18,209 nt of DNA from contig JAAYLJ010000254.1 of assembly GCA_012521935.1 (NCBI GenBank), positions 1 through 18,209 of the forward strand, in the 5' to 3' direction. How positions within the stretch are numbered: position 1 is the stretch's first letter; each line of letters begins with the position of its first letter. Shown here in pieces: positions 1-7,387 of this stretch. The translations under genes and the position numbers were made by a program. Under the pieces are notes generated by a model. The model saw nothing but the letters and a program-made list of their open reading frames with translations, was not told where the DNA came from and ran no database searches. This stretch comes from Campylobacteraceae bacterium (GTDB lineage: Bacteria; Campylobacterota; Campylobacteria; Campylobacterales; Campylobacteraceae).

Positions 1-147
1 GCAAGCATTGGAATTAGCGCTTATCCTGTGCATGGTGAAGATGCAAAGACTCTTTTACAAAATGCAGATGAAGCTATGTATTTAGCTAAATATCAAGGAA
101 AAAACTCAGCCTTTGTTTATGGCTCTAAGCTTGTTAACAAACCATAA
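1..147 (+). CDS. C-terminal end of a GGDEF-domain protein (partial)
   Basis: The window opens inside this gene; only the last 48 codons and the TAA stop are present. The residues SIGISAYPVHGED followed by LLQNADEAMYLAK and GKN are the characteristic last strand and helix of a diguanylate cyclase (GGDEF) domain. The GGDEF signature itself, the inhibitory site and any sensor domain lie upstream of the window, so activity cannot be judged. Nothing follows the GGDEF fold except about eight residues, so the domain is C-terminal. The response-regulator gene starts 41 bases downstream. The same motif pattern occurs in the complete GGDEF-EAL protein later in the window. Confidence 0.85.
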   Translation, partial: ASIGISAYPVHGEDAKTLLQNADEAMYLAKYQGKNSAFVYGSKLVNKP

Positions 148-156
148 TCTTGCGCG

Positions 157-165
157 TGATATACT
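157..165 (+). promoter_or_regulatory. Candidate extended -10 promoter of the response regulator/kinase pair
   Basis: TGA-TATACT (TATACT at 160-165) lies 23 bases ahead of the chosen ATG at 189, between the stop of the GGDEF gene and the AAGGAG at 178-183. No good -35 is seen at the usual spacing, so this rests on the extended -10 alone. Confidence 0.35.
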
Positions 166-188
166 CTATTTTTAAAAAAGGAGTTTAT

Positions 189-857
189 ATGCGTGTAGCG
201 ATGATAGAAGATGATGTTGAACTTGCTGAGCTTCTAATAGAGTTTTTAGAAAAATACAATATCCATGTTACAAATTATGAAGATCCCTTTTTGGGTGTTA
301 GCGCGCTTTCATTAAACCCTTATGAACTTCTTATTTTAGATCTTTCATTGCCTGGAATGGATGGGCTTGAGATATGTAAAGAGGTAAGAGAGAAAAGCGA
401 TATCCCAATTATCATCTCATCTGCTAGAAGTGACTTGGAAGATAAGGTCATAGGACTTGGCCTTGGCGCGGATGATTATCTGCCAAAACCATATGAGCCA
501 AAAGAGTTATATGCAAGAATATTAAGTGTTACAAGACGATATAAAAAATCGCACGAAGAGCCTAAGCCAAACTCAGCTTTTAGGTTTGATGAAAAAGCTG
601 AGCTCATATTTTTCAATGAGAGCCCCTTAAGATTAACAAAGGCGGAATTTGAAGTTTTAAAAGAGTTATTAAAACAGCATGGATGCGTTGTTTCTAGGCC
701 GCAATTAATAAATGCAACCTCAACTTTAGGAGAAGATAGTGAGAGCAGGAGTCTAGATGTCATTATTAGTAGAATTCGCTCAAAATTAAATGAAAACTCT
801 AAAGATCCAAAACATCTATTTTCTGTAAGAGGTGTTGGGTATAGGCTTTTTGGATGA
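189..857 (+). CDS. OmpR/PhoB-family response regulator (ArsR-like)
   Basis: Two-component response regulator, 222 aa, acting as a cytoplasmic DNA-binding transcription factor. The receiver domain spans about residues 1-115. Its acidic pocket is D8-D9, the phospho-acceptor is D51 (LILDLSLPGMDG), the switch residue is S78 and the conserved lysine is K100 (YLPKPYEP). A winged-helix domain follows (about 130-222), ending in the typical RGVGYRL segment. I chose ATG 189 over an upstream in-frame ATG at 150 because AAGGAG at 178-183 lies 5 bases ahead of it and MRVAMIEDD is the normal start of a receiver domain. The stop overlaps the kinase start by 4 bp (ATGA), so the two are translationally coupled. 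It resembles the ArsR/RacR type regulators of Helicobacter and Campylobacter; the target genes are unknown. Confidence 0.93.
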   Translation: MRVAMIEDDVELAELLIEFLEKYNIHVTNYEDPFLGVSALSLNPYELLILDLSLPGMDGLEICKEVREKSDIPIIISSARSDLEDKVIGLGLGADDYLPKPYEPKELYARILSVTRRYKKSHEEPKPNSAFRFDEKAELIFFNESPLRLTKAEFEVLKELLKQHGCVVSRPQLINATSTLGEDSESRSLDVIISRIRSKLNENSKDPKHLFSVRGVGYRLFG

Positions 858-2095
858 AGTGGTACCATACTCTTTTTTTTAAAATAACTCTAATTTTTTC
901 AATAACACTTGTGACTATTGTTGGAGTAGGCGGTTTTTTCATAAAGTATCAAAATGGTAAAAATTTAGTTGAAGCTCAAAAAGCACTAAGTGCCATACTA
1001 AGAAGCTCTTATGATAAAAAAATAGATAAGTTTGATGAAGAGTTTTTGGAGCAAGAGGGGATATTTTTGGTTAAAGATATCTCTATGTATGTAGATTTGA
1101 TTGAAAAAGAGTTGGCAGAATTTAAAAATCACCACCCTATGATGGGCCCACCAAATCAAGGAATGGGAAAAAGACGACATGCAGTTATGGTTTTTAGTCA
1201 TCAAGGAGATATTTTTGCTCTTGCAAACTATAAAAAGCCAACTCTTTTTAAAACATCTTACACCACTAATGCAAATCTGCACGCTGCAGTTTTTCTCTTT
1301 TTGCTATTTTTAATCATTGCTCTATATTTTTTAACAATAAGAAGCATAAGGCCGTTAATATCTCTTAGAAAAAGCATTGAAGCATTATCAGAGGGAAAAT
1401 ACATGAGTATTCCACCCATAAAATCCAAAGATGAGATAGGCGAACTTGCAAGGGCTTATCATGAAATGGTGGAAAAGATGAAGCAGTTAAAAGATGCTAG
1501 AGTGCTTTTTTTAAGAAATGTGATGCATGAGCTTAAAACCCCCCTAACTAAGGCAAGATTAGTGCTAGCAATGATGGAAGAATCTTCATACAAAGAGAAA
1601 TTAAAAGACTTAATGGGCGTGCAAGAGAGCTTGCTTGAAGAGTTTGCAAGGATTGAAAAACTAGGTGCGGGAGAACAAAGGGTTGATGTGAAAAAGTATC
1701 ATATAGATGATATTTTAGCCCAAGTTTTGGATCTTCTGCCTGATGAAGAGCCAAATTTAACCATTGAGGTAGAGTCAGGATTTTTAAGTGTTGATTTTGA
1801 TCTTTTTTGTGTTGGATTAAAAAATATAGTAGATAACGCATTAAGATATAGCTTAGATAAAAGTGCAAAGTTTAGCTTTAAAGATGGAGTTATATTAGTT
1901 GAAAACAGAGGAAATCCACTTAAATATAGCCTAGAAGAGCATAGACAACCATACTTTTTAGGTGGGCAAAAGCAAAGAGAGTCAAGGGGGTTTGGGTTTG
2001 GTCTTTTTATAGCTCTTAGGGTTTTTGATCTACATGAATTTACCACTACTTACACCCATGATGGAGAGGTAAGTAGATTTTTAATTAAAATCTAA
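854..2095 (+). CDS. ArsS-family sensor histidine kinase
   Basis: Membrane sensor kinase of 413 aa, partner of the upstream regulator. There is a first membrane helix at about residues 10-30, a periplasmic stretch of about 110 residues, and a second helix at 142-162. A HAMP-like linker follows, then a dimerisation helix with the phospho-acceptor H225 in MHELKTPLTKAR, then an ATP-binding domain. The N-box is at about 321-330 (GLKNIVDNAL) and the glycine-rich lid reads RGFGFGLFIA. The usual DxGxG box is replaced by ENRGNPL (350-356), which I believe is a feature of the ArsS-type family rather than a defect. The periplasmic part holds a His/Met cluster: H93, H94, M96, M97, M104, H109 and M112. 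The signal is unknown; H. pylori ArsS senses acid. A run of eight T falls in codons 7-9. Confidence 0.92.
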   Translation: MKWYHTLFFKITLIFSITLVTIVGVGGFFIKYQNGKNLVEAQKALSAILRSSYDKKIDKFDEEFLEQEGIFLVKDISMYVDLIEKELAEFKNHHPMMGPPNQGMGKRRHAVMVFSHQGDIFALANYKKPTLFKTSYTTNANLHAAVFLFLLFLIIALYFLTIRSIRPLISLRKSIEALSEGKYMSIPPIKSKDEIGELARAYHEMVEKMKQLKDARVLFLRNVMHELKTPLTKARLVLAMMEESSYKEKLKDLMGVQESLLEEFARIEKLGAGEQRVDVKKYHIDDILAQVLDLLPDEEPNLTIEVESGFLSVDFDLFCVGLKNIVDNALRYSLDKSAKFSFKDGVILVENRGNPLKYSLEEHRQPYFLGGQKQRESRGFGFGLFIALRVFDLHEFTTTYTHDGEVSRFLIKI

Positions 2096-2101
2096 CCTGC
2101 T

Positions 2102-2124
2102 ATTTTAAATATTTTAGATATAAT
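2102..2124 (+). promoter_or_regulatory. Candidate sigma70 promoter of the DEAD-box helicase
   Basis: TATAAT at 2119-2124 sits behind an AT-rich stretch with T runs, the pattern of epsilonproteobacterial housekeeping promoters that lack a clear -35. It lies about 60 bases ahead of the helicase ATG at 2187. No terminator was seen between the kinase stop (2095) and this site, so read-through is possible. Confidence 0.5.
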
Positions 2125-2186
2125 TGGCAAAATTCTGACAAATTAGCCCTACTTTTTGCTACTTTGATCTTTCTATTAGGCACAAT

Positions 2187-3632
2187 ATGTATAAAACATT
2201 TCAATCATTTGATTTAGACCCAGCTATTATGAAGGCTGTGGTTGATGCTGGCTTTAAAGAGCCTAGCCCAATTCAGCAACTTGCTATTCCTTTAGTATTA
2301 GAGGGTAAAGATTTAGTTGCTCAAGCTCAAACAGGTACAGGAAAAACAGCAGCTTTTTCTTTGCCAATTTTAAGTAAAATTAACTCAGGTAGTAAAAGAG
2401 TTGAGATTTTAGTAATTACTCCAACTAGAGAGTTAGCCACGCAAGTTAGCGATGAGATATATATGTTAGGAAAACATAAAGGTTTTAAAAGTGTAACAGT
2501 ATATGGTGGCAGCTCCTACACTAGGCAGATAAAACTCATTGAAGCTGGCGCATCTGTTGTTGTCGCAACTCCTGGGAGAATCTTAGATCTTTTAAAAAAT
2601 GGAAAACTTAGAAATTTTTCTCCCTCCATTGTAGTGTTAGATGAAGCAGATGAGATGCTTGATATGGGGTTTTTGGAAGATATAAAAGCCATATTTGACT
2701 TTCTTCCATCAAATAGACAAACCCTACTTTTTTCAGCTACCATGCCCTCTCCTATAAAATCACTTGCAAAAGAGATTTTAAATAATCCAGAATTTATAAG
2801 CGTAACTCCAACAAATATAACAACAAATGAAGATATAGATCAATCCTACTACATAATCGAAGAGTGGGAGAGAGATGACGCAGTTATAAGACTTCTTGAC
2901 ACGCTAGATCCTGAAAAAGCCATAATGTTTTGTAGGACAAAAAAAGAGGTAGAGATGCTCTCTTCAAAGTTAACTGCCATTGGATTTGCTGTAAAAGGGC
3001 TTCATGGGGATATGGAACAAGCCCAAAGAGAAGAGGTTATTAAAGCTTTTAGGTTTTCAAATATAGATCTTTTAGTGGCAACTGATGTTGCGGCTAGAGG
3101 ATTAAACATTAAAGAGATTAGTCATGTCATAAATGTTCACATACCTTTTGATCCAGAAAGCTATGTGCACCGCATTGGAAGAACTGGAAGAGCTGGGCTT
3201 AAGGGCGTTGCTATCACGCTTTGTACGCCAATGGAGTATCAATCTTTACAAAGAATTGCTAAGAAAGTTGGAACAAATATTGAGCATAAAGTGCTACCAA
3301 CTTTAAATGAATTAAAAGAGAGTAAGTTAAAAGATTTAGCAAATGGCATTTTACAAATCCCTTTAAATGAGAGTGCAAATACCATTCTTTCTTCCATTGA
3401 AGAAGAGACAGATATAAGAACTGTGGCGCTAAAAGCTATCTCATTTATCTTAAAAGAAAATAGTGCTCATGGGCCTGAGACTATCGGTTTAGATCCTCAA
3501 GCTTTTGCTAAAATCTTAAAGAGAATAAAGCCAAGAAGAAGAGATGGCTCAAGAAGGCGAGATAGCTCAAGAAGAACTTATCAAAAATCAAGCTCTAAAA
3601 AAGAGAAAAGTCAAAAAAGACATCGCCGTTAA
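2187..3632 (+). CDS. deaD: DEAD-box ATP-dependent RNA helicase
   Basis: ATP-dependent RNA helicase of 481 aa, expected to act in RNA decay, ribosome assembly or cold adaptation. All core motifs are visible in order: the Q motif near the N-terminus (PSPIQ), motif I AQTGTGKT (47-54, K53), PTRELA, GG, TPGR, motif II DEAD (152-155), motif III SAT (183-185), then in the second RecA domain ATDVAARGLN and motif VI HRIGRTGRAG (from H328). The last 35 or so residues are a strongly basic Arg/Lys/Ser tail, a likely RNA-binding extension. Size and layout fit the single DEAD-box helicase of H. pylori (RhpA, also annotated DeaD), so the symbol is by family only. The ribosome binding site is weak (TAGG at 2177-2180). 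The stop lies in the loop of a hairpin shared with the convergent nspC end. Confidence 0.94.
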   Translation: MYKTFQSFDLDPAIMKAVVDAGFKEPSPIQQLAIPLVLEGKDLVAQAQTGTGKTAAFSLPILSKINSGSKRVEILVITPTRELATQVSDEIYMLGKHKGFKSVTVYGGSSYTRQIKLIEAGASVVVATPGRILDLLKNGKLRNFSPSIVVLDEADEMLDMGFLEDIKAIFDFLPSNRQTLLFSATMPSPIKSLAKEILNNPEFISVTPTNITTNEDIDQSYYIIEEWERDDAVIRLLDTLDPEKAIMFCRTKKEVEMLSSKLTAIGFAVKGLHGDMEQAQREEVIKAFRFSNIDLLVATDVAARGLNIKEISHVINVHIPFDPESYVHRIGRTGRAGLKGVAITLCTPMEYQSLQRIAKKVGTNIEHKVLPTLNELKESKLKDLANGILQIPLNESANTILSSIEEETDIRTVALKAISFILKENSAHGPETIGLDPQAFAKILKRIKPRRRDGSRRRDSSRRTYQKSSSKKEKSQKRHRR

Positions 3633-3645
3633 TTTCTACGGCGAT
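3622..3645. terminator. Hairpin over the convergent deaD and nspC stops, likely nspC terminator
   Basis: A perfect 8-bp inverted repeat, ATCGCCGT (3622-3629) and ACGGCGAT (3638-3645), encloses an 8-base loop. The loop contains the helicase TAA (3630-3632), and the nspC TAA occupies 3629-3631. On the minus strand the stem is followed within 3 bases by a run of six T, supplied by the AAA/AAG-rich codons of the helicase tail. It therefore looks like a working intrinsic terminator for nspC. On the plus strand no T run follows, so termination in that direction is doubtful. Confidence 0.6.
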
Positions 3646-4774
3646 ACTCTTCATATCCAAACTCTCTAGCTACAATAAATCTTCCATCTTTTTGTAAAAC
3701 CCCTAAATTTGGAAGCTTTATACCATTGAAAGTTGTATTTTTTACTATGGTGTAGTGGATCATATCTTCAAAAATAATTTTATCACCCACCTTTAAAGGT
3801 TTGCTAAAACTGTAATCCCCCATAATATCTCCAGCCAAACAAGTGTTACCTGTAAGTCTATAAAGATAAGGCTTTTCACCACTTTTGCCCGCATTTCTAA
3901 CCTCAGCCCTATAAGGCATTGCCAAAGTATCTGGCATGTGTGCTTCTGCTGAAGTATCCAAGATGGCTATTTGCATTCCATTATCTACAATGTCCAAAAC
4001 AGTTGAAACTAAAGTGCCAGTTTGCCAACCAATGGCTTCACCTGGTTCTAAAAAAACTGTAAGATTTTTATATCTACTCTTAAAATCACTCAAAAGCTCA
4101 ATTAAGCCCAGAACATCATAATCTTCTCTTGTTATGTGGTGCCCACCGCCAAAATTCACCCACTTCATCTGCTTCAAATATTTGCCAAATTTCTCTTCAA
4201 AGCTTTTTAAAACATCTTTTAGGGCATCAAGATTTTGCTCACAAAGTGCGTGAAAATGTAGCCCTTCTATCCCATCAAGCTCATGATGCAAAAAGTTTTT
4301 CTCTACTATCCCAAGTCTGCTAAAAGGAGCGCAAGGATTGTACAAATCAACTGGAGAAGCTGAAGTTTCAGGGTTTACCCTAAGTCCACAAGATGAGTGT
4401 TTTAAAGCTTTTTGTTTAAATTTTTTCCACTGAGTAAATGAGTTAAAGACTATATAATCACTTAAATCTAGCACTTCATCTATCTCATCATCTTTAAAAG
4501 CTGGTGAGTAAGTGTGGATCTGTTTGCCCATAAACTCTTTTGCAAGTTTAGCTTCATGCAAGCCACTTGCCGTGCATCCAACAAGGTATTTTCCTACCAA
4601 GTTCATTAAAGGCGTGAATGCAAAACCCTTAAGCGCAAGCAGGATTTTCACTCCACTTTTTTGTTGAATATGCTCTAAAAGTTGTAGGTTTTTTTCCAAA
4701 AGAGCCTCTTCACAAATATAGCAAGGTGTTGCACCATCATTTAAAATATTCTCTAATAAAGGGCTTGTTTGCAC
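3629..4774 (-). CDS. nspC: Carboxynorspermidine/carboxyspermidine decarboxylase
   Basis: PLP-dependent decarboxylase of the alanine-racemase-fold group, 381 aa from the chosen start. It removes CO2 from carboxynorspermidine or carboxyspermidine to give (nor)spermidine. Visible features are the N-terminal TPCYICEE, the PLP lysine in LLALKGFA (K49), NFGGGHH, EPGEA, and NTCLAGD holding the conserved active-site Cys. An in-frame TTG exists upstream (4849), but I chose GTG 4774 for two reasons: GGAG at 4783-4786 lies 8 bases ahead, and the protein then starts close to the family's usual N-terminus. A longer start would also run through the -10 box. The partner dehydrogenase lies downstream at 7380-8594 with a GGDEF-EAL gene between them. 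In Campylobacter jejuni this pair makes spermidine, so the product here may be spermidine rather than norspermidine. Confidence 0.93.
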   Translation of the reverse strand: MQTSPLLENILNDGATPCYICEEALLEKNLQLLEHIQQKSGVKILLALKGFAFTPLMNLVGKYLVGCTASGLHEAKLAKEFMGKQIHTYSPAFKDDEIDEVLDLSDYIVFNSFTQWKKFKQKALKHSSCGLRVNPETSASPVDLYNPCAPFSRLGIVEKNFLHHELDGIEGLHFHALCEQNLDALKDVLKSFEEKFGKYLKQMKWVNFGGGHHITREDYDVLGLIELLSDFKSRYKNLTVFLEPGEAIGWQTGTLVSTVLDIVDNGMQIAILDTSAEAHMPDTLAMPYRAEVRNAGKSGEKPYLYRLTGNTCLAGDIMGDYSFSKPLKVGDKIIFEDMIHYTIVKNTTFNGIKLPNLGVLQKDGRFIVAREFGYEEYRRRN

Positions 4775-4864
4775 TCTTTTTACTCCACTTTTTTTTAAAT
4801 TTATTATATCTAACTTTTGATTTTTGCAGATGGTATGATAAAATGTCAAAACCTAGGAGTTACC
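4775..4864. promoter_or_regulatory. Divergent promoter region between nspC and the GGDEF-EAL gene
   Basis: This 90-base gap carries back-to-back promoter signals. On the minus strand, TATAAT at 4803-4808 serves nspC and is followed by a run of eight A (minus-strand sense; 4789-4796) and GGAG at 4783-4786. On the plus strand, TATGATAAAAT at 4834-4844 (TATGAT or TAAAAT as -10) is followed by AGGAG at 4855-4859, 5 bases before GTG 4865. The two -10 boxes are only about 25 bases apart, so polymerases at the two promoters would compete, which couples expression of the two genes. Confidence 0.5.
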
Positions 4865-7387
4865 GTGAAAAAATCTACTAGCTTAATTAACTCTTTGACT
4901 ATTAAAATTCTATTTATCTTCCTATTTTTTGCTATTGTTAGTGGAATTATTATCATCTATAATCAAAATTTGGATTTAAAAAAAAGAAGCGATGCTATAC
5001 ATACTAGTTTATTAAAAGATGCAAAACAGCTACTTCAAGATGAAATTGCTAGAGCTTTAGGTTTTATTGACTCAGAGTACAAAGAGGCTGATTTAAGGGT
5101 TAAAAAAGAGCTTGAAGATGAAATGAAGAGCTTTTTGGGGTACCTAAGTTCAGCATATGAGTTTTTGAATAAAAAAGATGATCTTTTAAGTATTTACGCC
5201 TTACTTGATGAGCATAAGACGCCTAGTTGCAAGAATATAAATTTTACTATTTTTAATAAAGATGGAACTCCTATTTTTCATGATAAAAAATTAGAAGAAG
5301 ATGCTATTGAAAAAATGAGTAATGGAGTCTTTAGTAAGATTGAGCAAGCAGATGAATGGCTAATAAATCATGCCATTAAGGGTGAAAATGTAGAAAAAAA
5401 ATTGAGCAAAATAGCTAAATTTGACCCATTAGATTGGGTTGTGGTAGGGACAATTGATTTAACTTTATTTGAAAAAGAGGTTAAAGAGCATATATTTAGA
5501 CAGTTAGCTCAGTGGCGTTTTGGAGTGCATGGGATTAACTATTTTTTTGTAAATAGCTTTGATGGGAATTTGATTTTTAGTAATGGAGTTTATTATGAAA
5601 ATCCATTAAATGTTTGGGAAGCTGAGGGTGAAAACATTGGATATATTTCAAAACAAAATAGTTTGATTGCTCAAAATGAGAAAGAGGGTGGATTTAATAT
5701 CTATTCATGGGAAAATTTAGACAATAAAAGTGTAGAAAAAATATCTTTTATCAAAAAGATTCCAAATGAAGAGATGTTTATTGGTGCTGGTATTGACATG
5801 AACATAGTTAAAAAATCAGCATTAAAGCAGAGTAATATTTTAAAAAATATGATAGAAAAAAGAATATATTGGCTTATTTCGCTTTTTACTATAGCTGCAA
5901 TTCTTACCTATATTTTCATGTTTATCCTAGCTGGTAGAATTAAAAAAACATTAATTGTATTCATAAAAGTGTTTGAAAAAGCCGCAACAGAGCAGGTTAA
6001 CATAGATGAAAAGAGCGTAATTTATAGCGAATTTAAGCCTTTAGCAATAAGTGTTAATAAGATGATAATTGCTTTAAAAGAGCAACAAAAGAAGATTTTT
6101 CATAATGCAAATCATGATTATTTAACTGCACTTCCAAATAGATTGTTGCTCTCAGATAGGCTAGAGCATGCGATTTTGCATGCAAAAAGACTTAAGACAA
6201 GAATAGCTGTAATGTTTTTGGATTTAGATTTTTTCAAGCGCATAAATGATTCATTAGGACATGAAGCAGGAGATATGGTTCTTAAAAGTGTATCTTCAAG
6301 GCTTCTTGGAGTTATAAGAGAATCTGATACTTTGGCTAGATTTGGGGGAGATGAATTTGTATTAATAGTCCCTTACATAGAAAATGATGAGTTTGTTTAT
6401 GAGCTTATAAAGCGTATCTTAGAGGCTATAAATAGGCCTTTTTATATAGATGGTAAAAATATCTCCATTGGGTGCAGTATAGGGGTGGCGTTTTATCCTG
6501 AAGATGGAGAGGGTGCTGATATTTTAATTAAAAATGCTGATATTGCAATGTATGAAGCAAAGCAAAAAGGAAGAAATACTTTTCAGCTTTTTAACCCAAA
6601 AATGGATGAAAAAATACATGAGCTTTTAGAGATAGAACAAGGGATTAAGCTAGGCATTGTAAAAAAAGAGTTTGAGCTCTATTTTCAACCAAAAGTTGAT
6701 ATTAAAACTGGCAATATAATAGGCGCTGAGGCACTTTTAAGATGGAATCATCCAACAAAAGGAATCTTATCGCCAGATCGTTTTATAGCAGTTGCAGAAG
6801 AGTCTGGACTCATTTTAACTCTTGGCGAATGGGTAGTTAAAGAGGCTTTAGCCCAGTGCAAAAAGTGGCATGAAAATGGATGGATGCTTACTTTAGCCAT
6901 CAACTTAAGTACAAAACAGCTTGAGTCTCCATTTTTTATAAGTTGTGTAAAAAAGGCTTTAGAAGAGAGTGGAATTAATCCTAAGTTTATTGAGCTTGAA
7001 ATTACTGAGAGTTTTTCTGCCCAAAGTATTGAAAATATAAAGATTTTAAATGGACTAAAGGCACTAGGCATTAGGATTGCGATTGATGATTTTGGGACTG
7101 GATACTCATCTCTTAGTTATCTTTATAAACTCCCCATAGATATCATTAAGATAGATAAATCATTTATCATTGATATAGATAAAAACATTGATAAAATGGC
7201 TTTAGTGGAGACGATTATACAAATTGCAAGAATAATGGATTTTGAAGTTGTAGCTGAGGGAGTTGAAACTAATAGTGATTTAGAAGCATTAAAAAACTTA
7301 AAATGTCAAAAATATCAAGGTTTTTTAACCTCTAAACCACTACCTCTTTCGCTATTTAACTCTTTAGTGTTAAATAAAATTAAATAA
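4865..7387 (+). CDS. Membrane GGDEF-EAL c-di-GMP signalling protein with periplasmic sensor
   Basis: Dual-domain c-di-GMP enzyme of 840 aa. There is a membrane helix at about residues 12-34, a periplasmic sensor of some 310 residues, and a second helix at about 330-355. The distal part of the sensor (WRFGVHGINYFFVNSFDG onward) looks like a Cache fold. A linker leads to a GGDEF domain and a C-terminal EAL domain. The cyclase motif GGDEF (494-498) and inhibitory site RESD (485-488) are intact. So are the phosphodiesterase motifs EAL (622-624), LEITES, DDFGTGYSS (from D741) and AEGVET, so both activities are possible; which one dominates cannot be read from sequence. GTG 4865 was chosen because AGGAG lies 5 bases ahead; ATG 4835 and TTG 4817 are alternatives. 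The 3' end overlaps the convergent dehydrogenase gene by 8 bp. It sits between two polyamine genes. Confidence 0.93.
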   Translation: MKKSTSLINSLTIKILFIFLFFAIVSGIIIIYNQNLDLKKRSDAIHTSLLKDAKQLLQDEIARALGFIDSEYKEADLRVKKELEDEMKSFLGYLSSAYEFLNKKDDLLSIYALLDEHKTPSCKNINFTIFNKDGTPIFHDKKLEEDAIEKMSNGVFSKIEQADEWLINHAIKGENVEKKLSKIAKFDPLDWVVVGTIDLTLFEKEVKEHIFRQLAQWRFGVHGINYFFVNSFDGNLIFSNGVYYENPLNVWEAEGENIGYISKQNSLIAQNEKEGGFNIYSWENLDNKSVEKISFIKKIPNEEMFIGAGIDMNIVKKSALKQSNILKNMIEKRIYWLISLFTIAAILTYIFMFILAGRIKKTLIVFIKVFEKAATEQVNIDEKSVIYSEFKPLAISVNKMIIALKEQQKKIFHNANHDYLTALPNRLLLSDRLEHAILHAKRLKTRIAVMFLDLDFFKRINDSLGHEAGDMVLKSVSSRLLGVIRESDTLARFGGDEFVLIVPYIENDEFVYELIKRILEAINRPFYIDGKNISIGCSIGVAFYPEDGEGADILIKNADIAMYEAKQKGRNTFQLFNPKMDEKIHELLEIEQGIKLGIVKKEFELYFQPKVDIKTGNIIGAEALLRWNHPTKGILSPDRFIAVAEESGLILTLGEWVVKEALAQCKKWHENGWMLTLAINLSTKQLESPFFISCVKKALEESGINPKFIELEITESFSAQSIENIKILNGLKALGIRIAIDDFGTGYSSLSYLYKLPIDIIKIDKSFIIDIDKNIDKMALVETIIQIARIMDFEVVAEGVETNSDLEALKNLKCQKYQGFLTSKPLPLSLFNSLVLNKIK

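Noticed and set aside
476..868. Minus-strand open frame of 130 codons under the response regulator
   Set aside because: It mirrors the third codon positions of the regulator gene, which has all its family motifs. There is no ribosome binding site or promoter.
1548..2046. Two overlapping minus-strand open frames inside the sensor kinase
   Set aside because: Both are antisense shadows of the conserved kinase domain, with low-complexity translations.
4775..4849. Upstream TTG start extending nspC by 25 residues
   Set aside because: No ribosome binding site is seen ahead of it. The extension would contain the TATAAT box and leader, while GTG 4774 has GGAG at good spacing and gives the family's usual N-terminus.
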